Shown piece by piece: positions 1 to 6,994 of a stretch of DNA of 7,495 bases. A program made the position numbers and the translations under genes. The notes under the pieces are model-generated. The model worked only from the letters and a program-made list of their open reading frames with translations. It was not told the origin of the DNA and did no database searches. Within the stretch, counting starts at the first letter, position 1. Each line of letters starts with the position of its first letter. The stretch comes from Gammaproteobacteria bacterium (lineage in GTDB: Bacteria; Pseudomonadota; Gammaproteobacteria; Eutrophobiales; Eutrophobiaceae): contig JACQHV010000179.1 of NCBI GenBank assembly GCA_016198885.1, positions 1 through 7,495 of the forward strand, written 5' to 3'.

Positions 1-3
1 CAA

Positions 4-45
4 CCATCCTTGGCATTGTGATCCGGCCATGACATCCTTGTCATG
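4..45. repeat. Two small hairpins sharing a TCCT loop (REP-like)
   Basis: The clearer hairpin has 7-base perfect arms, CATGACA at 28-34 and TGTCATG at 39-45, around the loop TCCT (35-38). A smaller one upstream has arms CCA (4-6) and TGG (11-13) around the same loop, TCCT (7-10). CATCCTTG occurs in both, 28 bases apart, so the two may be diverged copies of one unit. The element may be cut by the window's left edge. It lies beyond the 3' end of the minus-strand Sel1 gene, where REP-type palindromes are often found. The arms and loops are seen directly; calling it REP-like is inference. Confidence 0.45.
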
Positions 46-51
46 TCGCTC

Positions 52-112
52 AGCGGGAAAATGATCCACTGGATCATTTTCTGATTCCGCTTCGCCCACT
101 CTGGCACCTCTC
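52..112. repeat. Structured intergenic element, copy 1
   Basis: A nearly perfect palindrome has arms at 57-68 and 70-81 (12 pairs, one central base). An outer helix forms from AGCGG (52-56) and CCGCT (87-91), leaving a one-sided bulge TGATT at 82-86. The 3' tail contains CTTCGCC (90-96) and ACCTCTC (106-112). The same order of outer helix, inner helix, one-sided bulge and tail recurs at 149-204 with different stem bases. The palindrome's A- and T-rich ends could also let it work as a weak bidirectional terminator behind the Sel1 gene. It is most likely a dispersed REP/MITE-like repeat, but that needs the rest of the genome. Confidence 0.5.
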
Positions 113-148
113 TGATAATCAGTTACAAGTAAAAAGTAAAAAGAATTG

Positions 149-204
149 ACCGGAGGAAAACGTCAAGTATTTTTCCTTATTCCGGTTTACCTTCGCCACC
201 TCTC
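149..204. repeat. Structured intergenic element, copy 2
   Basis: The outer helix is ACCGGA (149-154) with TCCGGT (181-186). The inner helix is GGAAAA (155-160) with TTTTCC (171-176), around a 10-base loop. A one-sided bulge TTAT sits at 177-180, the same place as in copy 1. The tail again carries CTTCGCC (191-197) followed by ACCTCTC (198-204), without the 9-base spacer seen in copy 1. The ATTTTTCCTTATTCCG stretch matches copy 1 with few changes, while the pairing bases differ and remain complementary. Copy starts are 97 bases apart. Function is unknown; it may be a repeat or an mRNA 3'-end structure of the Sel1 gene. Confidence 0.45.
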
Positions 205-258
205 AGGTAAAAGTACTTTACTCTTGATGACGGTGATTTTACACATTAACAGGTACAA

Positions 259-1506
259 TTACAGGCACTGGCTGAGGCCATATTCTTCCTGCCATGATTG
301 CGCAAGTGTTTGAGCCTCGATAATTTCTGCATCACTCATTCTCATGGATACTTTATTCAAAACTTGATTGATTTGAGGATCGAGAGCATTACTGGCGATA
401 TATATCCATGCATATGCCTTTATGAAATTCTGCGTTACACCTTTTCCCTTGGCATAATGCACACCCAATACATATTGCGCCTTGGTGTAACCTTGCCTGG
501 CTGCCTTTTTATACCATTCAGCAGCGGTAACATGATCAGTCTCTACGCCCTGACCTTTATCATGTAAACGGCCCAGCCGATATTGCGCCTTGGCATAACC
601 TGATTCTGCGGCAATCTGATAATATTTAACGGCTTCTGTTTCATCTTTCTCAGTGCCCAACCCCTCAGCGTGAAGTTTACCCAGTTGATAATAGGCCTTT
701 GCATAGTTCTGTTTTGCGGCTTTCTGGAACCAGAGGATCGCTTGCTGATAATCCTGTTCAACTCCCAGCCCATTGACATATAACAGGCCAAGATCAAATT
801 CAGCCCTGGCATAACCCTGATCGGCGGCTTTTTTAAGCCACATATATGCTTCCTGATCATCCTGTGGGACGCCGTGTCCGCCAACATACATCAATCCCAG
901 ATTGTATTGTGCCTTGGCGTAACCCTGTTTGGCGGCTTCAAGATACCATTTGGCAGCTACGGTCTGATTTTTCTCGGTGCCTATACCCTGTGCATGCATC
1001 AGCCCCAAATTCAATTGTGCCTTGCTATGACCTTGTTCAGCGGCTTTTGTAAACCATCTCATTGCTTCTTTATCATCGCGATCGACACCATAGCCATTGG
1101 TGTACATATAACCAAGGTTATAACGTGAAGGTGCGTGTCCCTGTATTGCAGCCTTGTGATAATATTGAAAAGCTTCATTTAAATCCTTTGAGACACCCAG
1201 ACCTTGTTGGTAACACCAGGCAAGACTCGCCTGTGCTGATGATTCGTTCTGATCCGCAGCAAGTGTCAACCAATGAATTGCTTCGGTGTAATCTTCTGCA
1301 ACCCCGATACCTTTAATATACATTTGACCCAGATGTGTCTGGGCTTTTGCAGATCCCTGCTCTGCAGCCATACGATACCAATGGGCTGCCTTGCTATTAT
1401 CGAGCGATACACCGATGCCATTCTCGTAAAGATCCGCCAGTTGCAATTGTGCCTGTACATCACCGGCACTCGCTTCAGTGATCAGCGTTGATAAATCAAT
1501 CGCCAT
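259..1506 (-). CDS. Sel1 repeat (SLR) protein, ten repeats
   Basis: A 415-residue protein made almost entirely of Sel1-like repeats, a TPR-related alpha/alpha fold that usually serves as a protein-binding scaffold. Ten back-to-back units of exactly 36 residues run from residue 15 to 374. Each follows the pattern G-x-A-x-A-Q-x-x-L-G-x-x-Y-x-x-G-x-G-V ... A-x-x-W-Y-x-x-A-A-x-Q. A 41-residue non-repeat tail with the motif MSDAEIIEAQTLAQSW closes the protein, as in many SLR proteins. There is no signal peptide or membrane helix, so it is predicted to be cytoplasmic, unlike many SLR proteins that are secreted. No enzymatic domain is attached. The ATG start has only a weak AAGG-type ribosome site close upstream. 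It is divergent from the kinase gene and has no operon partner in the window. The partner protein cannot be inferred. Confidence 0.93.
   Translation of the reverse strand: MAIDLSTLITEASAGDVQAQLQLADLYENGIGVSLDNSKAAHWYRMAAEQGSAKAQTHLGQMYIKGIGVAEDYTEAIHWLTLAADQNESSAQASLAWCYQQGLGVSKDLNEAFQYYHKAAIQGHAPSRYNLGYMYTNGYGVDRDDKEAMRWFTKAAEQGHSKAQLNLGLMHAQGIGTEKNQTVAAKWYLEAAKQGYAKAQYNLGLMYVGGHGVPQDDQEAYMWLKKAADQGYARAEFDLGLLYVNGLGVEQDYQQAILWFQKAAKQNYAKAYYQLGKLHAEGLGTEKDETEAVKYYQIAAESGYAKAQYRLGRLHDKGQGVETDHVTAAEWYKKAARQGYTKAQYVLGVHYAKGKGVTQNFIKAYAWIYIASNALDPQINQVLNKVSMRMSDAEIIEAQTLAQSWQEEYGLSQCL
385..1464 (-). repeat. Tandem 108-bp repeats encoding Sel1 units
   Basis: Ten in-frame 108-base units encode the 36-residue Sel1 repeats. 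They have diverged at the DNA level, but short blocks stay recognisable on the plus strand. Examples are CCTTGGCATAACC near 589 and CCTTGGCGTAACC near 913. The lack of long identical blocks suggests an old array rather than one now changing copy number by slippage. Confidence 0.7.
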
Positions 1507-1563
1507 AACCTTACCAAGGAACCCGTCTGATTAAATGACATCTTATTGAATCCATTTGAAAAT

Positions 1564-1575
1564 AACCATATGGTT
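1564..1575. promoter_or_regulatory. 12-bp perfect palindrome in divergent spacer, possible operator
   Basis: AACCATATGGTT reads the same on both strands and lies in the spacer between the divergent Sel1 and kinase genes, about 58 bases from the Sel1 start and 80 from the kinase start. Such a site could bind a dimeric regulator. No second copy is seen in the spacer and no regulator gene is adjacent, so the assignment is speculative. Confidence 0.2.
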
Positions 1576-1620
1576 TGTGATGTTTTAAGTGGTTCCACCG
1601 GTTTATCACCAGAGTACCCA

Positions 1621-1647
1621 TTGAGTAACACAATGACCTGATACAAT
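1621..1647 (+). promoter_or_regulatory. Candidate sigma-70 promoter for the kinase-exporter pair
   Basis: A -10 element TACAAT (1642-1647) is preceded by TG at 1639-1640 with one base between, which makes an extended -10. A -35-like TTGAGT lies at 1621-1626, giving a 15-base spacer that is shorter than the optimal 17. An extended -10 can compensate for that. Initiation about 7 bases past the -10 box would fall at or next to the ATG at 1655, giving a leaderless or nearly leaderless transcript. This fits the lack of a clear ribosome binding site there. Confidence 0.35.
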
Positions 1648-1654
1648 TCGGGTT

Positions 1655-2656
1655 ATGACAAATGGCGATGAACTTGATTCATACAAAAATCTCGGCCCTG
1701 AAGAGATCCTCGATGCCATCGAAGGGGCAGGTTATCGCTGTGATGGTCATATCTTTGCCTTGAACAGTTATGAGAATCGTGTCTATCAAATTGGAATCAC
1801 TGAGGAAGAACCCATTGTTGTTAAATTTTACCGGCCATTGCGCTGGTCTGATGCAGCAATTTGTGAGGAACATCGGTTTACACAGGAACTGGCGAGTTAC
1901 GACATCCCGGTAATTGTACCTTTGCAAGGCGCAAACTGTAATACTTTGCATCATCATGAGCATTTTCGCTTTGCCCTGTATCAACGCCGTGGCGGCCGGT
2001 CACCGGAGCTGAGTAATCCTGAACATCTCCTGCAGCTGGGGCGGTTTATTGGCCGTATTCATAATGTCGGAGCAACAAAATCTTTTGAATATCGTCCGGT
2101 ATTGGACATTCAAAGTTTTGGCATCGATTCGTATCATTATCTGCTGGAAAATAATTTTATTCCAATCGAACTGGAGCAGTCCTACCGGACATTGTGCGAG
2201 GATTTAAACAAACGAATACACAATTGTTTTGATCGAGCGGGAGATGCCAATCGGATCCGTCTGCATGGTGATTGTCATCATGGCAATATCCTGTGGCGTG
2301 ATGGTGCCCCGTTTATACTGGATTTCGATGATGCCCGTACCGGACCGGCAGTACAGGATCTGTGGATGTTTTTGTCGGGTGATCGACAATATATGACTGC
2401 CAGATTATCTGACCTGCTTGAAGGTTATACAGAATTTCGTGACTTTGACGCACGTGAATTACATCTTGTCGAAGCCCTCAGGACCTTGCGTATGATGCAC
2501 TATGCTGCCTGGATCGCCCGGCGCTGGAATGATCCTGCCTTTCCACTGGCATTTCCATATTTTAATACACAACACTACTGGCAAGATCATATACTTACCC
2601 TTCGGGAGCAGGCGGCCTTGATGGATGAGCCGCCATTGGAATGGTTTAAATCTTGA
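1655..2656 (+). CDS. srkA: Stress response kinase A (SrkA/YihE/RdoA family)
   Basis: A 333-residue cytoplasmic Ser/Thr kinase of the aminoglycoside-phosphotransferase/choline-kinase fold. In E. coli, SrkA (YihE) protects against stress-induced death and sits in the Cpx envelope-stress regulon. Family signatures are clear: LNSYENRVYQ (36-45), VVKFYRP with ATP-binding Lys57 (55-61), and the catalytic loop HGDCHHGNILWRDG (204-217) with base Asp206 and Asn211. The metal-binding LDFDDARTGPAVQDLWM block has Asp223, and ARRWNDPAFP (288-297) follows. Length matches the E. coli protein (about 328 residues), so it appears intact. The ATG follows a promoter-like sequence rather than a Shine-Dalgarno site. 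Its stop lies 10 bases before the exporter gene, so the two are probably co-transcribed. The protein substrate is not known from sequence. Confidence 0.95.
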   Translation: MTNGDELDSYKNLGPEEILDAIEGAGYRCDGHIFALNSYENRVYQIGITEEEPIVVKFYRPLRWSDAAICEEHRFTQELASYDIPVIVPLQGANCNTLHHHEHFRFALYQRRGGRSPELSNPEHLLQLGRFIGRIHNVGATKSFEYRPVLDIQSFGIDSYHYLLENNFIPIELEQSYRTLCEDLNKRIHNCFDRAGDANRIRLHGDCHHGNILWRDGAPFILDFDDARTGPAVQDLWMFLSGDRQYMTARLSDLLEGYTEFRDFDARELHLVEALRTLRMMHYAAWIARRWNDPAFPLAFPYFNTQHYWQDHILTLREQAALMDEPPLEWFKS

Positions 2657-2666
2657 AGAAAAATTA

Positions 2667-4511
2667 ATGAGTACCATAATCAGCGATAAACTTGATTTTC
2701 AGTCCACAATGGTCAATGAACAGTCAATAACAACCTATGACTGGCATTACATTATTGATGCAGCAATTGAGCATAAACGCGAGATCATCCTGGCCAACAT
2801 CATTGCGATACTTGCGACAATATCCAGTATTCCCCTGCCATTACTATTACCGTTGCTTGTAGATGAAGTACTGTTGAATCAACCCGGACCTGTCATTCAC
2901 ACCATCAATTTTTTCACACCCGTCACCTGGCAGGGGCCTGTCCTTTATATCATGACAATTCTTGTTGTTACGCTGGTACTGAGATTGATTTCCTTGTTAT
3001 TGAATGTGTGGCAGACCCGGCAATTTACTTTCATATCGAAAGATGTCATCTATCGTATTCGACGCGCCCTGTTGAATCGTCTTGAGAAGGTCTCCATGTC
3101 AGAATATGAAGCCCTGGGAAGTGGCACTGTAGCATCCTATTTTGTTACTGATCTTGAAACAGTCGATCATTTTGTCGGTACTACAATCAGTCGTTTGCTG
3201 GTGGCGGTATTATCTATTCTTGGTGTTGCCATTGTTCTGTTATGGATACATTGGCAAGTGGCGTTACTGATATTGTTTGCCAACCCCATCGTTATTTATT
3301 TTACAATGGTGCTGGGCAAGCAGGTCAAGGAACTTAAAAAGAAAGAAAATGCCGCTTTTTCGGTTTTTCAGCAGGCATTGATTGAGACACTGGATTCCAT
3401 CCACCAGATCCGCGCGAGCAATCGGGAACGTCATTATATTTTGCAGATTATTGATCAGGCCAGAGAGGTCAAGGATCATGGTGCTGCCTTTGCATGGAAG
3501 AGCGATGCAGCAAACCGGCTGAGTTTTGTTGTGTTCCTTTTCGGGTTTGATACCTTTCGTGCAGTTTCAATGTTAATGGTTGTATTCTCAGGTCTCTCGA
3601 TCGGTTTGATGTTCGCTGTGTTTGGGTATCTCTGGTTCATGATGGGGCCGGTGCAGGAAGTGTTGAATATCCAGTACGCCTACTACAATGCAAAGGCGGC
3701 ATTGGGGCGTATTAATCAATTATGTGAACTGCACCAGGAACCGGATTACCCGCATATATTTGATCCATTCAAAGGTAAAGTCACCGTAGCAATAAAGATT
3801 GAAGATATATATTTCGCTTATGGCAATGGCCCTGATGTATTAAACGGCATCAATCTTATAATCAACCCTGGTGAAAAAGTGGCGCTGGTCGGAGCGAGCG
3901 GTGGCGGCAAGTCTACTCTGGTGCAGGTCCTGATTGGACTGTATCCCGCAAAGGCCGGCATGGTGTATTATGATGGAGTTCCCGTAACCCAGATTGGACT
4001 GAATGTTGTGCGTGAACATGTTGCTACTGTTTTGCAATATCCCGCGCTTTTTAATGATACTGTTCGCGCCAATCTGACTCTGGGACGTAATCTCCCTGAT
4101 GAAAAACTCTGGTATGTGCTTGAGATTGCACAGTTGAAAGATACCGTTGCACAGATGAAAAATGGCCTAGACACCATCGTTGGCCGCCAGGGAGTGCGCC
4201 TGTCAGGTGGACAACGCCAGCGGCTTGCCATAGCGCGTATGATATTGAGCGAGCCGAAAGTCGTGATTCTCGATGAGGCAACTTCTGCCATGGATGCTGA
4301 AACAGAATATCAATTGCATACTGCAATGTGTGACTTTCTGCGGAACCGTACGACGCTCATCGTTGCCCATCGATTGAGTGCGATTAAACAAGCCAACCAT
4401 GTCTATGTCTTTGAAGCCGGTACCGTGAGTGAGCAGGGCAGTCACAAGGAATTACTCTCACAGAACGGGCTCTATGCAAAGCTATATGGTGTGCGTCAGT
4501 CGATTGGGTAA
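2667..4511 (+). CDS. ABC exporter, fused permease and ATPase (MsbA/MdlB-like)
   Basis: A 614-residue half-transporter, expected to work as a dimer in the inner membrane and export an unidentified substrate using ATP. The N-terminal half has about six membrane helices (roughly residues 41-66, 92-114, 172-192, 195-216, 285-309, 312-330). The C-terminal ATPase has every catalytic element: A-loop Tyr385, Walker A GASGGGKST (409-417), Q-loop Gln457, signature LSGGQ (512-516), Walker B VVILDE (532-537), D-loop SAMD (540-543) and switch His568. An in-frame ATG at 2625 overlaps the kinase gene. I prefer the ATG at 2667, which has GAAGAA six bases upstream and starts just after the kinase stop. Neither half shows features fixing the substrate, whether lipid, peptide or drug. 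No periplasmic adaptor or second half-transporter adjoins it. Confidence 0.93.
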   Translation: MSTIISDKLDFQSTMVNEQSITTYDWHYIIDAAIEHKREIILANIIAILATISSIPLPLLLPLLVDEVLLNQPGPVIHTINFFTPVTWQGPVLYIMTILVVTLVLRLISLLLNVWQTRQFTFISKDVIYRIRRALLNRLEKVSMSEYEALGSGTVASYFVTDLETVDHFVGTTISRLLVAVLSILGVAIVLLWIHWQVALLILFANPIVIYFTMVLGKQVKELKKKENAAFSVFQQALIETLDSIHQIRASNRERHYILQIIDQAREVKDHGAAFAWKSDAANRLSFVVFLFGFDTFRAVSMLMVVFSGLSIGLMFAVFGYLWFMMGPVQEVLNIQYAYYNAKAALGRINQLCELHQEPDYPHIFDPFKGKVTVAIKIEDIYFAYGNGPDVLNGINLIINPGEKVALVGASGGGKSTLVQVLIGLYPAKAGMVYYDGVPVTQIGLNVVREHVATVLQYPALFNDTVRANLTLGRNLPDEKLWYVLEIAQLKDTVAQMKNGLDTIVGRQGVRLSGGQRQRLAIARMILSEPKVVILDEATSAMDAETEYQLHTAMCDFLRNRTTLIVAHRLSAIKQANHVYVFEAGTVSEQGSHKELLSQNGLYAKLYGVRQSIG

Positions 4512-4530
4512 AGCGGAATAGTTGAAGAAA

Positions 4531-4557
4531 TATCCGGTCATTAATTCTCTCCGGATA
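4531..4557 (-). terminator. Weak candidate terminator of the rnf-DUF484 operon
   Basis: Arms TATCCGG (4531-4537) and CCGGATA (4551-4557) form a 7-pair stem around a 13-base loop in the convergent spacer. Read on the minus strand, the stem is followed by TTTCTTC, a partial U-tract. On the plus strand it is followed by AACGGG, so it is a poor terminator for the exporter gene. The large loop and interrupted U-tract make it weak. It lies about 70 bases past the DUF484 stop. The rest of the 116-base spacer shows nothing convincing. Confidence 0.3.
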
Positions 4558-4627
4558 AACGGGCATACAGCGAGGCATGCACCGGGAATCATGCGAGGCA
4601 GGCCAGTATCGCGTGGTTTGTGTACGC

Positions 4628-5323
4628 TTAATGTGATTTCAGGAAGGAATCCATCACAAGGCCGCAGATGCTTGCTATATAAACGAGCAGGTCAAGTTCA
4701 AAACCCTGGCTATATTGATTTCGTTCATGCGATCCTAAAACAAGGAGTCCATTCCAGTCTGACTGCTGCAACGGGATTAGTACTGTTGATTTTATCATTT
4801 CAGAATCTTTACCAAAAAGCACATCCAGATATTCATCATGTAAACTCTCACAGAGTGGTTTATTGCGATGGAAGATCTCCGTGAACATGAACCTGAGTTG
4901 TGAAGTGGAATTCAGGAATTTCAGACCAGAATAATTTTTCAGTCCCTCTGGTTTTTTGAAAATCAGCAGCAGGACTTTATTTGCCGAATAATATAATTTG
5001 AGGCCTTTATAAAGGGTGTCAAAGAGTTCTTTTATATCACTCGCCGCATGCAGTTGCAGAGACATTGTATGTACACGTTTGGAAAACTCACTGTTCGCTT
5101 TTGTGTTCTGCTCCAGCATATGCAAAGTTTTCTGTAATTCATTTAACTGCGTGCGCAGGTGGGAAACCTGGTATTCGATGATTGATGAAACTTTTTTATC
5201 TGTTTTATGGGTGATTTTGAGTTCAGGAAGTATTTCAGAATGTTTGATAAAAAAATCCGGATGTTTGCGGAGATAATCAATAATTTCATTCGCTTTTGCG
5301 GCAAAATCTTTTTCAGGGTCCAT
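4628..5323 (-). CDS. DUF484 family protein
   Basis: A 231-residue soluble protein of the DUF484 (YigA) family, whose function is not established. The N-terminal helical part contains the family block YLRKHPDFFIKHSEILPELKI (about 17-37). It is followed by VSSIIEYQVSHLRTQLNELQ (45-64), a likely coiled coil to about residue 80. Residues about 95-225 resemble a GAF-like sensor domain, ending in VLIPLQQSDWNGLLVLGS (181-198) and a final helix. The frame is open further upstream, but that extension overlaps rnfG out of frame. The ATG at 5323, one base past the rnfG stop, gives a normal family N-terminus, with a weak AGAG ribosome site. The tight junction indicates co-transcription with rnfG. In many proteobacteria this family sits with dapF and xerC, so an rnf location is unusual. 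Confidence 0.85.
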   Translation of the reverse strand: MDPEKDFAAKANEIIDYLRKHPDFFIKHSEILPELKITHKTDKKVSSIIEYQVSHLRTQLNELQKTLHMLEQNTKANSEFSKRVHTMSLQLHAASDIKELFDTLYKGLKLYYSANKVLLLIFKKPEGLKNYSGLKFLNSTSQLRFMFTEIFHRNKPLCESLHDEYLDVLFGKDSEMIKSTVLIPLQQSDWNGLLVLGSHERNQYSQGFELDLLVYIASICGLVMDSFLKSH

Positions 5324-5324
5324 T

Positions 5325-5963
5325 TTAATTCTCTGTATTAGATTGATCCAAGTATAGATTATCCCGGTTGATCTGATAGTACTCAAGACTTTTGCGTACA
5401 GCATTGATAACACTGCGGGAAGTGATTGTTGCACCACTCAGCTGATCAAATTCACCACCATCAGTTTTTACTGTCCATGCTTCAACGGGTGGTTTAACAA
5501 TTGAATGGTCCGTGAAGACCTTTATCCAGTCAGATTTGTTCTGATCAACACCATCACCCAAACCTTCCGTCTCCTGATGTTTGAGTACCTGCACTCCCAG
5601 CAATGTTCCATCATAGGCAATGCCGATGGTTAACAGAATATTGCCGCTATAACCTTTTGCCGTAACCGGCATCAGCACCAATCCAATGGGTTGATCAGCA
5701 TTGCGCGCCCTGAATACTGTAACACTGTTTTCACTTCCCAGATATTGAGGATCAATTACTTTAATGGTGTCATCGTACAGTGCATTATCATGGGGTATTG
5801 GCATAACTGCATCAATGATTCGCAATTGTTGTAGCCGCGCATTGTCAGCAATTTGCCGGTGTGTCATTTGGTTTGCGATTAATAAAATCAATACACAAAC
5901 AAATGCCACACCTGATAACGTGAACACAAGTTTCATTAAATGAGGGCGTTGATTGATGTCCAT
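5325..5963 (-). CDS. rnfG: Rnf/Rsx electron transport complex subunit G
   Basis: A 212-residue subunit carrying covalently bound FMN on the periplasmic side of the Rnf complex. One N-terminal membrane helix (about 13-32) anchors it. Known RnfG motifs follow: HQETEGLGDGV (129-139) and the flavin attachment motif LSGATITSRSVINAV (175-189), in which Thr179 would carry FMN by phosphoester bond. Length is normal for the family and the motif is intact. Two starts are possible. The GTG at 5969 overlaps the rnfD stop as GTGA, and the ATG at 5963 lies 2 bases past that stop. I chose the ATG because GGTGA sits 9 bases upstream of it but only 3 from the GTG. It lies between rnfD and the DUF484 gene, in the position where rnfE would be expected next. 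Confidence 0.93.
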   Translation of the reverse strand: MDINQRPHLMKLVFTLSGVAFVCVLILLIANQMTHRQIADNARLQQLRIIDAVMPIPHDNALYDDTIKVIDPQYLGSENSVTVFRARNADQPIGLVLMPVTAKGYSGNILLTIGIAYDGTLLGVQVLKHQETEGLGDGVDQNKSDWIKVFTDHSIVKPPVEAWTVKTDGGEFDQLSGATITSRSVINAVRKSLEYYQINRDNLYLDQSNTEN

Positions 5964-5965
5964 AA

Positions 5966-6994
5966 TCACTGTTCACCATAAACCTTCGGCCGGGTATAAC
6001 TATCAATTAGCGGCACGGCCGCATTCATTATCAATACCGCAAATGCGATTCCATCCGGATAGCTGCCCCAGCTCCTTATCATATAGGTAATAACGCCGAT
6101 TCCTGCAGCAAAAATCAGTTGCCCCTTCGGTGTTGTGGAGGACGTGACAGGATCAGTAACAATGAAAAAAGCTGCAAGCATGGTGCCACCGGCGAACAAA
6201 TTGAATACAGGGGATAAATAAATACTGGCGTCATACCAGTAAAATAAGAGGCTGATAATAAAGAATGATGCAATAAAAGTAACAGGCATATGCCACTTTA
6301 TAACACCTTGCAGGAGCAGCCAGACACCGCCCGCAAGCCATGCAAAGGCAATCCATTCAGATCCTTTACCGCCAAGAGAACCAAACAGGGGAGAGGTCCG
6401 TATTTCAGATACCATTGCCATGCCACTTAATTGGGATTTCATGTAATCCAGTGAGGTGGCGCCGCTGAATCCGTCAATTCCGGTGACGGATGATTGTCCG
6501 GCGAAGATGATGGATAATGTATCGATAAATCCGACGTTCACATCCGCAATACCTTTAGCCAGTGGCCATACAGTCAGTTCAACAGGGAAACATATCAGCA
6601 CGAAGATATAACCTGCCATTGCAGGATTAAACATGTTATAACCCAGCCCCCCATAGATATGTTTTGCAACGACGATTGCAAAACATATACCGGCCAGATC
6701 GATCCACCACGGGGCGAAGGGGGAAATAGTCAGCGCAAATAACAACCCTGTGACTACCGCGCTGCCATCATAGAGAAACATTTGTAGTGATCTTTTTCGC
6801 AGATGAAGCATAAGAGCTTCAAGAGAGAGCGCGAAAATCACTGTAAGGAGACAATGAATCAATATCCCCCAGCCGAATATCCAGATGGACAGGATAATGC
6901 CCGGTATCAGGGCATAGATCACCTGGCGCATCACCCTGCTGACTGATGTTATCAGATGGAGATGCGGGGACGATATTCCGGCTGCTTCATTCAT
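5966..6994 (-). CDS. rnfD: Rnf/Rsx electron transport complex subunit D
   Basis: A 342-residue inner-membrane subunit of the Rnf complex, related to NqrB of the Na+-NADH:quinone reductase. Many hydrophobic helices are visible, including about 25-60, 80-112, 125-148 and 210-340. The conserved GGLGYNMFNPAMAGY (115-129) is present. The periplasmic loop motif DGFSGAT (174-180) places the covalent FMN threonine at Thr180, matching the FMN site described for Vibrio RnfD. The C-terminal FFIVTDPVTSSTTPKGQ block is also typical. Length agrees with the family, so it looks functional. The ATG overlaps the rnfB stop as ATGA and no good ribosome site precedes it, suggesting translational coupling. In the usual order rnfC would separate it from rnfB. 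Confidence 0.95.
   Translation of the reverse strand: MNEAAGISSPHLHLITSVSRVMRQVIYALIPGIILSIWIFGWGILIHCLLTVIFALSLEALMLHLRKRSLQMFLYDGSAVVTGLLFALTISPFAPWWIDLAGICFAIVVAKHIYGGLGYNMFNPAMAGYIFVLICFPVELTVWPLAKGIADVNVGFIDTLSIIFAGQSSVTGIDGFSGATSLDYMKSQLSGMAMVSEIRTSPLFGSLGGKGSEWIAFAWLAGGVWLLLQGVIKWHMPVTFIASFFIISLLFYWYDASIYLSPVFNLFAGGTMLAAFFIVTDPVTSSTTPKGQLIFAAGIGVITYMIRSWGSYPDGIAFAVLIMNAAVPLIDSYTRPKVYGEQ

Noticed and set aside
206..221. GTAAAAGTACTTTAC imperfect palindrome near the Sel1 3' end
   Set aside because: It is short, A/T-rich and imperfect, with no supporting context.
298..1491. Several plus-strand open frames opposite the Sel1 gene
   Set aside because: They lie antisense to a clear repeat protein, match no family I recognise, and are open because the Sel1 repeats impose a periodic composition.
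2625..2666. Upstream ATG giving the exporter 14 extra residues
   Set aside because: It would overlap the kinase gene by 32 bases. The ATG at 2667 has a purine-rich ribosome site and a normal position after the kinase stop.
4575..4601. Small inverted repeat GCATG/CATGC and direct repeat GCGAGGCA in the convergent spacer
   Set aside because: Arms are only 5 bases around a 10-base loop with no U-tract, and the direct repeat is 8 bases. Both are within chance expectation.
4522..4884. Plus-strand open frame of 120 codons in the convergent region
   Set aside because: Most of it is antisense to the DUF484 coding sequence and its product has no recognisable domain.
5324..5437. Extended N-terminus for the DUF484 protein
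   Set aside because: The added residues are rnfG read in another frame. The family-like sequence begins at the ATG at 5323.
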